Positions 53,446 through 60,826 of a stretch of DNA of 64,000 bases are shown here, one piece after another. Under the pieces are notes generated by a model. It was not told the origin of the DNA, ran no database searches, and worked only from the letters and a program-made list of their open reading frames with translations. Origin of the DNA: Pseudomonas fluorescens (lineage in GTDB: Bacteria > Pseudomonadota > Gammaproteobacteria > Pseudomonadales > Pseudomonadaceae); NCBI RefSeq assembly GCF_040448305.1, contig NZ_CP148752.1:2170001-2234000 (forward strand), read 5' to 3'. Each line of letters starts with the position of its first letter. Within the stretch, counting starts at the first letter, position 1. Both the position numbers and the translations under genes were made by a program.

Positions 53446-54523
53446 CGTCTGGGGCGACTTTGTGGCTCACTTTGGGGGTGACATCTTCAGGGGCGTCCTT
53501 GATGTTCACCTTGGCGGTGACCGACATGCCCGGGCGAATCTTGCCGCGCAGCGGATTGTCCGCGGCGAAGGTCAGTTTTACCGGAATCCGTTGTACGACT
53601 TTGGTGAAATTGCCCGTGGCATTGTCCGGCGGCAACAGGCTGAACTGCGCACCCGAGGCGGCGAACAGGCTGTCGACCCGGGCTTTGATCGGGGTGTCGC
53701 TATAGGCGTCGAAGGTCAGCTCGGCTTCCTGGCCGGGTTGCATGTGGCCAATCTGGGTTTCCTTGAAATTGGCCTGAATCCAGATGTCTTCGTCCGGCAC
53801 GATCGACAACAGGTAAGCGCCGGCCTGCACGTATTGGCCTTCGCGGGCTGCTCGCTGGCCGATCAGGCCGCTGATGGGCGCGTGGATTTCGCTGCGGGTC
53901 AGGTTCAGTTCGGCCTGGGCCAGATCGGTTTTGGCATTGGCGATCTGCGCATCCAGGCGTTTGATCTCGGCGGTGAGTGCGTTGACTTGCTGGCGCTGAC
54001 TTTGCGCGTCGGCCTGGGCCTTGGCCACTTGCGAGCGGGCAATGTGGTTGTCGGCGGACAGGGTGGTCACCCGTTCTTCCGAGATATAGCCGGGTTTGCG
54101 CAAGGTTTCGGCGCGGGTCAGGTCGATCTGCGAGCGACCCAGGCTGGCCTGGCTGGACGCGACCTGCGCTTCGCTGGCGGCAATCAGGCTGGCCTGCTGG
54201 GTCAGTTTGCTCTGGGCTTGCAGGCGCTCGGCCTCGCGGGTGGCCAGGGCGGCATTGGCGCGGTCGACAGCGAGGCGGAAGTCGTCGCCTTCGAGTTTGA
54301 CCAGCAACTGGCCTTTCTCGACATGCTGGTTGTCCTGCACCAGTACCTGATCGATACGCGCGCCCAATTGGCTCGACACGCGGGTGATCTCGCCCTGGAC
54401 ATAGGCGTTGTCGGTGCTTTCATAAAAGCGCCCCTTCAAGAGCCAATGGGCAAACAGGCCCCCGGCAATCAACAGGACAATCAGCAGGAACGAGAAGAGG
54501 CGACGCTTGAGTTGGGCAGGCAT
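53435..54523 (-). CDS. HlyD/EmrA family membrane fusion protein
   Basis: From ATG 54523 the product is 362 residues with one N-terminal helix (RRLFSFLLIVLLIAGGLFAH), a lipoyl-like domain (YVQGEITRVSSQLGARIDQV) and a long coiled coil at about residues 75-190. The second lipoyl half is IHAPISGLIGQRAAREGQYV. It bridges the EmrB-like pump to an outer-membrane channel. An upstream ATG at 54580 is possible; neither start has a clear ribosome site. Confidence 0.9.
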   Translation of the reverse strand: MPAQLKRRLFSFLLIVLLIAGGLFAHWLLKGRFYESTDNAYVQGEITRVSSQLGARIDQVLVQDNQHVEKGQLLVKLEGDDFRLAVDRANAALATREAERLQAQSKLTQQASLIAASEAQVASSQASLGRSQIDLTRAETLRKPGYISEERVTTLSADNHIARSQVAKAQADAQSQRQQVNALTAEIKRLDAQIANAKTDLAQAELNLTRSEIHAPISGLIGQRAAREGQYVQAGAYLLSIVPDEDIWIQANFKETQIGHMQPGQEAELTFDAYSDTPIKARVDSLFAASGAQFSLLPPDNATGNFTKVVQRIPVKLTFAADNPLRGKIRPGMSVTAKVNIKDAPEDVTPKVSHKVAPDDGR

Positions 54524-54753
54524 GAGGCAAACTGTAGTCGAGAAATTGTAAGAGAAGTTATCAGCAGGCAAATCTGGCATACAGCCGATAAGCGGTAAAT
54601 GCCATCGGCTGATATTCGGCCATTCACCTCGCCATACGGGCGTTACAGACGCAACCTTGGCTTAAATGCCCTGTTCACTGGAGCCGGGCGGGTGTCGCCT
54701 GTTACCATTCGCGCCTTGTTTGAACTTCGCTTTTATTCTTTTCGAGACATGCC

Positions 54754-56235
54754 ATGACCACCGTCCGCACTCGCATCGCGCCATCGCCTACCGGGGATCC
54801 CCACGTAGGTACCGCCTATATCGCCTTGTTCAACTACTGCTTTGCCAAGCAGCACGGCGGTGAGTTCATCCTGCGGATCGAAGATACCGACCAACTGCGT
54901 TCGACCCGCGAGTCCGAACAGCAGATTTTCGACGCCTTGCGCTGGCTCGGGATCGACTGGAGCGAAGGCCCGGACGTCGGTGGCCCGCACGGTCCGTACC
55001 GTCAAAGCGAGCGCGGCGATATTTATCAGAAGTATTGCCAGCAGCTTGTGGAGCTCGGTCATGCCTTCCCGTGCTTCTGCACGGCCGAAGAGCTGGACCA
55101 GATGCGCGCCGAGCAGATGGCTCGCGGTGAAACCCCGCGTTACGACGGCCGCGCGCTGCTGCTGTCCAAGGAAGAAGTCGCCCGTCGCCTGGCGGCAGGC
55201 GAACCCCACGTTATCCGCATGAAAGTGCCGAGCGAAGGCGTCTGCGTGGTGCCGGACATGCTGCGTGGCGACGTTGAAATCCCGTGGGACCGCATGGACA
55301 TGCAAGTCCTGATGAAGACCGACGGCCTGCCAACCTACTTCCTGGCCAATGTGGTCGACGACCACCTGATGGGCATCACCCACGTATTGCGTGGCGAAGA
55401 GTGGTTGCCATCGGCACCGAAGCTGATCCTGCTGTACGAATACTTCGGCTGGGAACAACCGGAGCTGTGCTACATGCCGCTGCTGCGTAACCCGGACAAG
55501 AGCAAGCTGTCCAAGCGCAAGAACCCGACCTCGGTAACCTTTTACGAGCGCATGGGCTTCATGCCGGAAGCGATGCTCAACTACCTGGGCCGCATGGGCT
55601 GGTCGATGCCGGACGAGCGCGAGAAGTTCTCGTTGCAGGAAATGGTCGACAACTTCGACCTCAAGCGCGTGTCCCTCGGCGGGCCGATCTTCGACATCGA
55701 GAAGCTGTCGTGGCTCAACGGCCAGTGGCTGCGTGACCTGCCGGTGGAAGAGTTCGCCGCACGGGTGCAGAAGTGGGCGTTCAATTCCGAATACATGATG
55801 AAGATCGCGCCGCACGTGCAGGGCCGGGTCGAAACCTTCAGCCAGGTGGCACCACTGGCCGGGTTCTTCTTTGCCGGTGGCGTGAATCCGGATGCCAAGC
55901 TGTTCGAGTCCAAGAAACTCTCGGGCGATCAGGTTCGTCAGTTGATGCAGTTGATCTTGTGGAAGCTCGAAAGCCTGCGTCAGTGGGAGAAAGACAGCAT
56001 CACCGCGACCATTCAGGCGGTGGTCGAGTCCCTGGAGCTGAAGCTACGTGATGCCATGCCGCTGATGTTCGCTGCGATCACTGGCCAGGCGAGTTCGGTA
56101 TCGGTGCTCGATGCGATGGAAATCCTCGGGCCGGACCTGACCCGTTTCCGTCTGCGTCAGGCGATTGACCTGCTGGGCGGTGTGTCGAAGAAAGAAAACA
56201 AGGAGTGGGAAAAGCTGCTGGGCGCTATCGCCTGA
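54754..56235 (+). CDS. gltX: Glutamyl-tRNA synthetase
   Basis: A 493-residue class I synthetase. The HIGH-type motif is in PSPTGDPHVGTAY (10-22) and the KMSKS-type motif is KLSKRKNPTS (about 251-260). Length and the core (FILRIEDTDQLRSTRESEQQ, PTYFLANVVDDHLMGITHV) match GltX. It charges tRNA-Glu; two tRNA-Glu genes lie 400-700 bases downstream on the same strand. Confidence 0.98.
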   Translation: MTTVRTRIAPSPTGDPHVGTAYIALFNYCFAKQHGGEFILRIEDTDQLRSTRESEQQIFDALRWLGIDWSEGPDVGGPHGPYRQSERGDIYQKYCQQLVELGHAFPCFCTAEELDQMRAEQMARGETPRYDGRALLLSKEEVARRLAAGEPHVIRMKVPSEGVCVVPDMLRGDVEIPWDRMDMQVLMKTDGLPTYFLANVVDDHLMGITHVLRGEEWLPSAPKLILLYEYFGWEQPELCYMPLLRNPDKSKLSKRKNPTSVTFYERMGFMPEAMLNYLGRMGWSMPDEREKFSLQEMVDNFDLKRVSLGGPIFDIEKLSWLNGQWLRDLPVEEFAARVQKWAFNSEYMMKIAPHVQGRVETFSQVAPLAGFFFAGGVNPDAKLFESKKLSGDQVRQLMQLILWKLESLRQWEKDSITATIQAVVESLELKLRDAMPLMFAAITGQASSVSVLDAMEILGPDLTRFRLRQAIDLLGGVSKKENKEWEKLLGAIA

Positions 56236-56243
56236 GAGTCCTT

Positions 56244-56324
56244 GTAGGAGCTGCCGAAGGCTGCGATCTTTTGATCCTGCTCTTCGGTAGCCCTGAAAAG
56301 ATCGCAGGCTTCGCCAGCTCCTAC
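56244..56324. repeat. Inverted repeat element, GTAGGAGCTGCCGAAGGCTG type
   Basis: GTAGGAGCTGCCGAAGGCTG at 56244 and its inverse ending in CTCCTAC at 56324 enclose AT-richer centres GATCTTTT/AAAAGATC. This is the second major extragenic palindrome family of fluorescent pseudomonads, different from the GAGCGAGC type elsewhere in the window. It follows gltX. Confidence 0.8.
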
Positions 56325-56421
56325 GAGCCTGCGTTCTTTCCCAAGACCCCCGTTTTTCCGGGCGAGGGCGGTAAGTGGTTGTTATGTCGGCAAAAAATTT
56401 CAATTGTTTTGAAAAATAAGT

Positions 56422-56450
56422 TTGACAGACTTTCGATACGCCCTTAAGAT
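56422..56450 (+). promoter_or_regulatory. Sigma70 promoter of the tRNA-Ala/Glu cluster
   Basis: TTGACA at 56422-56427 and TAAGAT at 56445-56450 with a 17-base spacer, followed by a GC-rich discriminator (CGCCCCG), as expected for a stringently controlled stable RNA promoter. The first tRNA begins at 56484. Confidence 0.75.
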
Positions 56451-56483
56451 TCGCCCCGTCCTCAGCGATGACATCAACGATGA

Positions 56484-56559
<76 letters not shown>

Positions 56560-56638
56560 ATTTACACTTCAAGGTCTGGCCACACCGGCCTTGAAGCGAT
56601 CAACACTCAGCGTTGATCAGTTGTATAGAAGGGTTTGC

Positions 56639-56714
56639 GTCCCCTTCGTCTAGTGGCCTAGGACACCGCCCTTTCACGGCGGTAACAGGGGTTCGAGTCC
56701 CCTAGGGGACGCCA
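56639..56714 (+). tRNA. tRNA-Glu (anticodon TTC), copy 1
   Basis: A 76-base cloverleaf starting GTCCCCTTCGTCTAG, with anticodon arm CCGCCCTTTCACGGCGG and encoded CCA. It follows tRNA-Ala by 79 bases. Confidence 0.97.
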
Positions 56715-56767
56715 GTTTTACAGAAGCGATGTTGCAAGATGTCGCTCCGCCGCGAGGCGAAAAATCC

Positions 56768-56843
56768 GGGGCTATAGCTCAGCTGGGAGAGCGCCTGCAT
56801 GGCATGCAGGAGGTCAGCGGTTCGATCCCGCTTAGCTCCACCA
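56768..56843 (+). tRNA. tRNA-Ala (anticodon GGC), copy 2
   Basis: Same as copy 1 except for changes in the anticodon stem (CCTGC/GCAGG instead of CTTGC/GCAAG) and near the T-arm. The compensating stem changes show it is functional and that the duplication is not brand new. Confidence 0.97.
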
Positions 56844-56923
56844 ATTTTACAGTTCAAGGTCTGGCCACACCGGCCTTGAATCGATCAGCTCTCAGCACTG
56901 ATCAGTTGTATAGAAGGGTTTGT

Positions 56924-56999
56924 GTCCCCTTCGTCTAGTGGCCTAGGACACCGCCCTTTCACGGCGGTAACAGGGGTTCGAGTCCCCTAGGGGACGCCA
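56924..56999 (+). tRNA. tRNA-Glu (anticodon TTC), copy 2
   Basis: Identical by eye to the first tRNA-Glu, with encoded CCA. The spacer before it is also a near copy of the first (about 285 bases period). Confidence 0.97.
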
Positions 57000-57025
57000 C
57001 GATTACCCGCTCTGCGGGATTTTAT

Positions 57026-57056
57026 AAGGGTCATTCAATTATTGAATGGCCCTTTT
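57026..57056 (+). terminator. Terminator of the tRNA cluster
   Basis: AAGGGTCATTCAA (57026-57038) pairs with 57042-57054 (one T-G wobble) over TTA, ending in Ts. It lies 27 bases after the last tRNA. Confidence 0.85.
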
Positions 57057-57185
57057 GTTTGTCTGGCGTTTGGCCAAATTCCTCCATTTCCAAAAAAAAC
57101 TGTTCTTCAGACCAGCGGTCACGCCCATGACTTGCTAAAATTTATTATGAGAATAATATTTCAATCGTAATATTCGGAGGCAACG

Positions 57186-57725
57186 ATGAACGATAAAAAA
57201 GCTCAAACCCGCGAACGCATCCTCAAGGCTGCCAGCGCAGCGCTGATTCAGCGCGGCCCGGCCGAACCAAGCGTGGGCGAAGTGATGGGCGCGGCGGGCC
57301 TGACGGTCGGCGGCTTCTACGCACACTTCGAAAGCAAGGACGCGATGATGCTCGAGGCGTTCAGGCAATTGCTCGGTCACCGCCGCGACCTGATTGCCGA
57401 CATGGACGCGGAATTGACCGGCGAAGAGCGCCGCGCGTTGGTGGCTGCGTTTTATCTGTCGCGCAAGCACCGTGACTCCTCCGAATCGGCCTGTCCGATC
57501 CCGGCATCGGTCGGCGAACTGGGGCGGCTGCCGGAAGCGTTTCGTGTCGCGCTCAATGAGCATGTGGAATTGATGGTCGCGCAGTTGGCGGCCAGCCCTG
57601 AAGAAACCGAAAAAGCCCTGGCCGACATGGCCTTGATGGTGGGTGGGCTGGCTCTGGCGCGGGCGCTGGGGCCAGGAGAGTTGTCCGATCGATTACTGCG
57701 CGCCGCCAAATCGGCAGTGCGTTGA
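57186..57725 (+). CDS. TetR family transcriptional regulator
   Basis: A 179-residue regulator. N-terminal HTH (KAQTRERILKAASAALIQRG, VGEVMGAAGLTVGGFYAHFE) and a C-terminal domain with AACPIPASVGELGRLPEAFR-like sequence (SACPIPASVGELGRL). The VGGFYAHFxSKD pattern is typical of the AcrR-like group. It is followed after 29 bases by an alpha/beta hydrolase gene that it may control. A preceding AT-rich stretch near 57130-57175 can hold the promoter. Confidence 0.88.
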   Translation: MNDKKAQTRERILKAASAALIQRGPAEPSVGEVMGAAGLTVGGFYAHFESKDAMMLEAFRQLLGHRRDLIADMDAELTGEERRALVAAFYLSRKHRDSSESACPIPASVGELGRLPEAFRVALNEHVELMVAQLAASPEETEKALADMALMVGGLALARALGPGELSDRLLRAAKSAVR

Positions 57726-57754
57726 CCTGAAGGCTGCGGCCTGAGGAGAATGCG

Positions 57755-58588
57755 ATGAGCGCGTTAAAGTGGGTTCGTGGCGTTAATGGCACCTTGGGCT
57801 GGTTTGCCCCGAAACTGGTCGCCAGCAAAATGCGACAGGCGTTCATGACGCCACGGGATCTGCCGCTGCGTGACTGGGAGCTGCCACTGTTGGCGAAGTC
57901 CGAGCGGATCACCCTGCGTTTCGGTCTCTCGGCCTTGCGCTGGGGCCAGGGCCCGGCAGTCTTGCTGATGCATGGATGGGAAGGGCGGCCGACGCAGTTT
58001 GCCAGCCTCATCACCGCGCTGGTCGATGCCGGTTACTCGGTCGTGGCCCTGGATGGTCCGGCCCACGGTCGCTCGCCGGGCAGCGAAGCGAATGTGGTGC
58101 TGTTCGCCCGCGCCATGCTTGAAGCTGCTTCCGAACTGCCACCCCTGCAAGCGGTCATCGGCCACTCCATGGGCGGCGCCAGTGCGATGCTCGCGGTCCA
58201 GTTGGGCTTGCGCACCGAAACCCTGGTCACCATTGCCGCTCCGGCGCGAATTCTCGGCGTGTTGCGTGGTTTTGCCCGCTATGTCGGGCTGCCACCGAAG
58301 GCCCGCTCGGCGTTCATTCGCCAGGTCGAGCAAGACGTCGGCATGCGAGCCGAGACGCTGGATGTCGCACACTATCAACTCGACATGCCTGGCCTGATTG
58401 TCCACGCCGAAGACGACAACTTCGTCTTGGTGAAGGAATCCCAGCTGATTCACGAAGCCTGGTTCGACAGCCGCTTGTTGCGTCTGAAAGACGGTGGTCA
58501 TCAGCGAGTGTTGGCCGACCCGCGGGTGATTGATGGCGTGTTATCACTGCTGGCCGGGCGCAGTCTGCAATCACGCCAATCCGCCTGA
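57755..58588 (+). CDS. Alpha/beta hydrolase
   Basis: A 277-residue hydrolase with oxyanion segment LLMHGWEGRPTQF, nucleophile GHSMGGASA, an Asp in IVHAEDDNFVLVKES and a His in LKDGGHQRVLADP. It has no signal peptide. Substrate unknown. It is probably co-transcribed with the TetR gene upstream and the thioesterase gene downstream. Confidence 0.85.
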   Translation: MSALKWVRGVNGTLGWFAPKLVASKMRQAFMTPRDLPLRDWELPLLAKSERITLRFGLSALRWGQGPAVLLMHGWEGRPTQFASLITALVDAGYSVVALDGPAHGRSPGSEANVVLFARAMLEAASELPPLQAVIGHSMGGASAMLAVQLGLRTETLVTIAAPARILGVLRGFARYVGLPPKARSAFIRQVEQDVGMRAETLDVAHYQLDMPGLIVHAEDDNFVLVKESQLIHEAWFDSRLLRLKDGGHQRVLADPRVIDGVLSLLAGRSLQSRQSA

Positions 58589-58637
58589 GCTTCCGTTACA
58601 CTGCCCCGGTCGAAATTATCTGACCAGGGAGTCGGGC

Positions 58638-59087
58638 ATGGGCTGGGATCGGGAAACGCCGTTCATCATTGATCTGCAAGTGAGCGCCGAGGACATTGAC
58701 GGGTTGGGGCACGCGAACAACGCGGTCTACGTGACCTGGCTCGAACGCTGTGCCTGGCGCCACTCCCAGCGCCTTGGTCTGGACCTGGTCGAATATCGCC
58801 GGCTGGACCGGGCGATGGCGGTGGTGCGGCACGAGATCGATTACCTGGCGGCAGCCTATGAGGACGACGAGTTGCAATTGGCGACCTGGATCGTCGATTG
58901 GGACCAGCGGCTGAAAATGACCCGGCACTTCCAGTTGATCCGCCCCAGTGACAACACCACGCTATTGCGCGCGCAGACCACGTTCGTCTGCATCGAGCTG
59001 TCCACCGGCAAGCCCAAGCGCATGCCGGTAGAGTTCATCGAGGGCTATGGCCCGGCGTTGCATGCTTTGGAATCAGCAAAAATCTAA
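58638..59087 (+). CDS. Acyl-CoA thioesterase, 4HBT hot-dog family
   Basis: From ATG 58638 (AGGGAG upstream) the product is 149 residues. The active-site stretch is DIDGLGHANNAVYVTWLERC, the usual D-x-x-GHxNNxxYxxW pattern of YbgC/4HBT thioesterases. These hydrolyse acyl-CoA or acyl-ACP thioesters. An earlier start at 58530 would overlap the hydrolase gene. The stop overlaps a REP element. Confidence 0.85.
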   Translation: MGWDRETPFIIDLQVSAEDIDGLGHANNAVYVTWLERCAWRHSQRLGLDLVEYRRLDRAMAVVRHEIDYLAAAYEDDELQLATWIVDWDQRLKMTRHFQLIRPSDNTTLLRAQTTFVCIELSTGKPKRMPVEFIEGYGPALHALESAKI

Positions 59088-59176
59088 TGTGGGAGCGAGC
59101 CTGCTCGCGAAGGCGGCGGAAAATCCAGCATCAATGTATCTGACAGAGCGCTTTCGCGAGCAGGCTCGCTCCCACA
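59088..59176. repeat. Inverted pair of REP elements
   Basis: TGTGGGAGCGAGCCTGCTCG at 59088 recurs inverted ending at 59176, with about 45 bases between. It lies between the thioesterase gene and dusC on the same strand and so must be read through or sets a transcript end. Confidence 0.85.
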
Positions 59177-59241
59177 AGGGGTCTGCGGTTTCTCGCGCAA
59201 TCCAGTAAACTGCCGCACGTTTTTCCTCGAGTGTGTTTTTC

Positions 59242-60201
59242 ATGCAAATTGCTTTGGCGCCCATGGAGGGGTTGGTCGACGACATCCTGCGCGATGTGCT
59301 GACCCGCGTGGGTGGTATTGACTGGTGCGTGACCGAGTTCATTCGGGTCAACGACCAGTTGCTCACACCTGCCTATTTCCACAAGTTCGGCCCGGAGCTG
59401 CTCAACGGTGCCCGGACAGCTTCCGGCGTGCCGCTGCGTGTGCAACTGCTCGGTTCCGACCCAGTGTGCCTGGCAGAAAATGCCGCGCTGGCCTGCGAGC
59501 TGGGTTCCGAAGTGATCGACCTGAACTTCGGCTGTCCGGCCAAGACCGTCAACAAATCCCGTGGTGGCGCGGTATTGCTCAAGGAACCCGAGCTGCTCAA
59601 CCAGATCGTCGAGCACGTCCGTCGTGCCGTCCCCGCGCACATTCCGGTCACCGCCAAGATGCGCCTGGGCTTCGACAGCCCGGACGGTTCGCTGGTGTGT
59701 GCCACGGCCCTGGCCGAAGGCGGCGCCGAACACATCGTGGTGCACGCGCGGACCAAGGTGGATGGCTACAAGCCGCCGGCGCACTGGGAGTGGATTCCGC
59801 GGGTGCAGGACGTGGTCAAGGTGCCAGTGTTCGCCAACGGCGACATCTGGAGCGTCGAAGACTGGCGTCGTTGCCGCGAGATCAGCGGCGTGGAAGACAT
59901 CATGCTCGGTCGTGGTCTGGTTTCGCGTCCGGATCTCGCCCGGCAGATCGCCGCGGCGCGGGCCGGTGAGGAGGTCGTCGAGATGACCTGGTCCGAGTTG
60001 CTGCCACTGATCCAGGACTTCTGGCTGCAAGCCAAGGCACAAATGACGCCACGCCAGTCGCCGGGTCGCCTGAAACAATGGCTGGCGATGCTGACCCGCA
60101 ATTATCCCGAGGCGGTGGAGCTGTTCACCGTCCTGCGTCGTGAGACCGAACTGGATAACGTCTCGCGCTTGTTGGGTCTGCCGGTGGCTGAGGCCGCCTG
60201 A
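59242..60201 (+). CDS. dusC: tRNA-dihydrouridine(16) synthase
   Basis: A 319-residue FMN TIM-barrel enzyme. Opening MQIALAPMEGLVDDILRDVL, catalytic Cys in NFGCPAKTVNKSRGG, phosphate-binding VHARTKVDGYKPPAHW, and GDIWSVEDWRRC. The PxHWEWI and KxxGY features are those of DusC rather than DusA/B. It reduces uridine 16 in tRNAs. ATG 59242 is chosen over an upstream GTG because it matches the family start. Confidence 0.93.
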   Translation: MQIALAPMEGLVDDILRDVLTRVGGIDWCVTEFIRVNDQLLTPAYFHKFGPELLNGARTASGVPLRVQLLGSDPVCLAENAALACELGSEVIDLNFGCPAKTVNKSRGGAVLLKEPELLNQIVEHVRRAVPAHIPVTAKMRLGFDSPDGSLVCATALAEGGAEHIVVHARTKVDGYKPPAHWEWIPRVQDVVKVPVFANGDIWSVEDWRRCREISGVEDIMLGRGLVSRPDLARQIAAARAGEEVVEMTWSELLPLIQDFWLQAKAQMTPRQSPGRLKQWLAMLTRNYPEAVELFTVLRRETELDNVSRLLGLPVAEAA

Positions 60202-60232
60202 AACTCTTTGTAAAAAAAGCAGAAAATAACCT

Positions 60233-60260
60233 CTTGAAATGCAATCAGCGGTCCTTATCT
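60233..60260 (+). promoter_or_regulatory. Sigma32-like heat-shock promoter
   Basis: CTTGAAA (60233-60239), a 13-base spacer and CCTTATCT (60253-60260) resemble the sigma32 pattern CTTGAAA-N13-CCCCATNT. It lies about 75 bases before the Hsp20 start. Confidence 0.6.
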
Positions 60261-60304
60261 AAGGGTTACGCGATGCCGAATTCGGGTCGCGGAGACAAAA
60301 AACC

Positions 60305-60336
60305 TTGCTGATTGTTTTCAGGAGATTTGAAACATG
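60305..60336 (+). promoter_or_regulatory. ROSE-like RNA thermometer at Hsp20 start
   Basis: TTGCT (60305-60309) stands 11 bases before the Shine-Dalgarno AGGAG (60320-60324), and CTGA can pair with TCAG next to it. This U(U/C)GCU-AGGAG arrangement is the core of ROSE thermometers, known on ibpA-like genes of Proteobacteria including Pseudomonas. Melting on heating would free the ribosome site. Confidence 0.55.
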
Positions 60337-60780
60337 AGTACTGCATTTTCCCTGGCCCCACTGTTCCGTTCCTCGGTGGGTTTCGACCGTTTCAACGACC
60401 TGTTCGAAACCGCCCTGCGCAATGAGCCAGGCAGCACCTACCCACCCTACAACGTGGAAAAACACGGTGACGATCAATACCGCATCGTCGTAGCGGCCGC
60501 CGGTTTCCAGGAAGATGACCTGGAGCTGCAAGTCGAGAAGGGTGTGCTGACCATCAGTGGTGGCAAACGTGACGCCAACGAGGGCGTGACCTTCCTGCAC
60601 CAGGGCATTGCCCAGCGTGCGTTCAAGCTGTCCTTCCGTCTGGCGGACCACATCGAGATCAAGGCTGCCGGCCTGAGCAACGGTCTGTTGAGCATCGACC
60701 TGCTGCGGGTGATCCCGGAAGAGGCGAAAGCCAAACGGATCCCGATCAACGGGACGCAAAAACCGGCTCTGCAACACTAA
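60334..60780 (+). CDS. Hsp20/IbpA family small heat-shock protein
   Basis: A 148-residue alpha-crystallin-type chaperone. Opening SALFRSSVGFDRF-like sequence (LAPLFRSSVGFDRFNDLFET), the core domain PPYNVEKHGDDQYRIVVAAA, GVLTISGGK and the C-terminal IPI motif (KRIPINGTQ). It holds unfolded proteins for refolding by DnaK/ClpB. Promoter and leader carry heat-shock features, and a strong terminator follows. Confidence 0.95.
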   Translation: MSTAFSLAPLFRSSVGFDRFNDLFETALRNEPGSTYPPYNVEKHGDDQYRIVVAAAGFQEDDLELQVEKGVLTISGGKRDANEGVTFLHQGIAQRAFKLSFRLADHIEIKAAGLSNGLLSIDLLRVIPEEAKAKRIPINGTQKPALQH

Positions 60781-60794
60781 GTCGGAGCAAGAAG

Positions 60795-60819
60795 AAGGGC
60801 GCCATTGGCGCCCTTTTTT
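60795..60819. terminator. Intrinsic terminator after Hsp20 gene
   Basis: AAGGGCGCC (60795-60803) pairs with GGCGCCCTT (60807-60815) over ATT, followed by a T-run. It ends the Hsp20 gene and faces the stop of the convergent GGDEF-EAL gene. Confidence 0.93.
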
Positions 60820-60826
60820 GTGCTCG

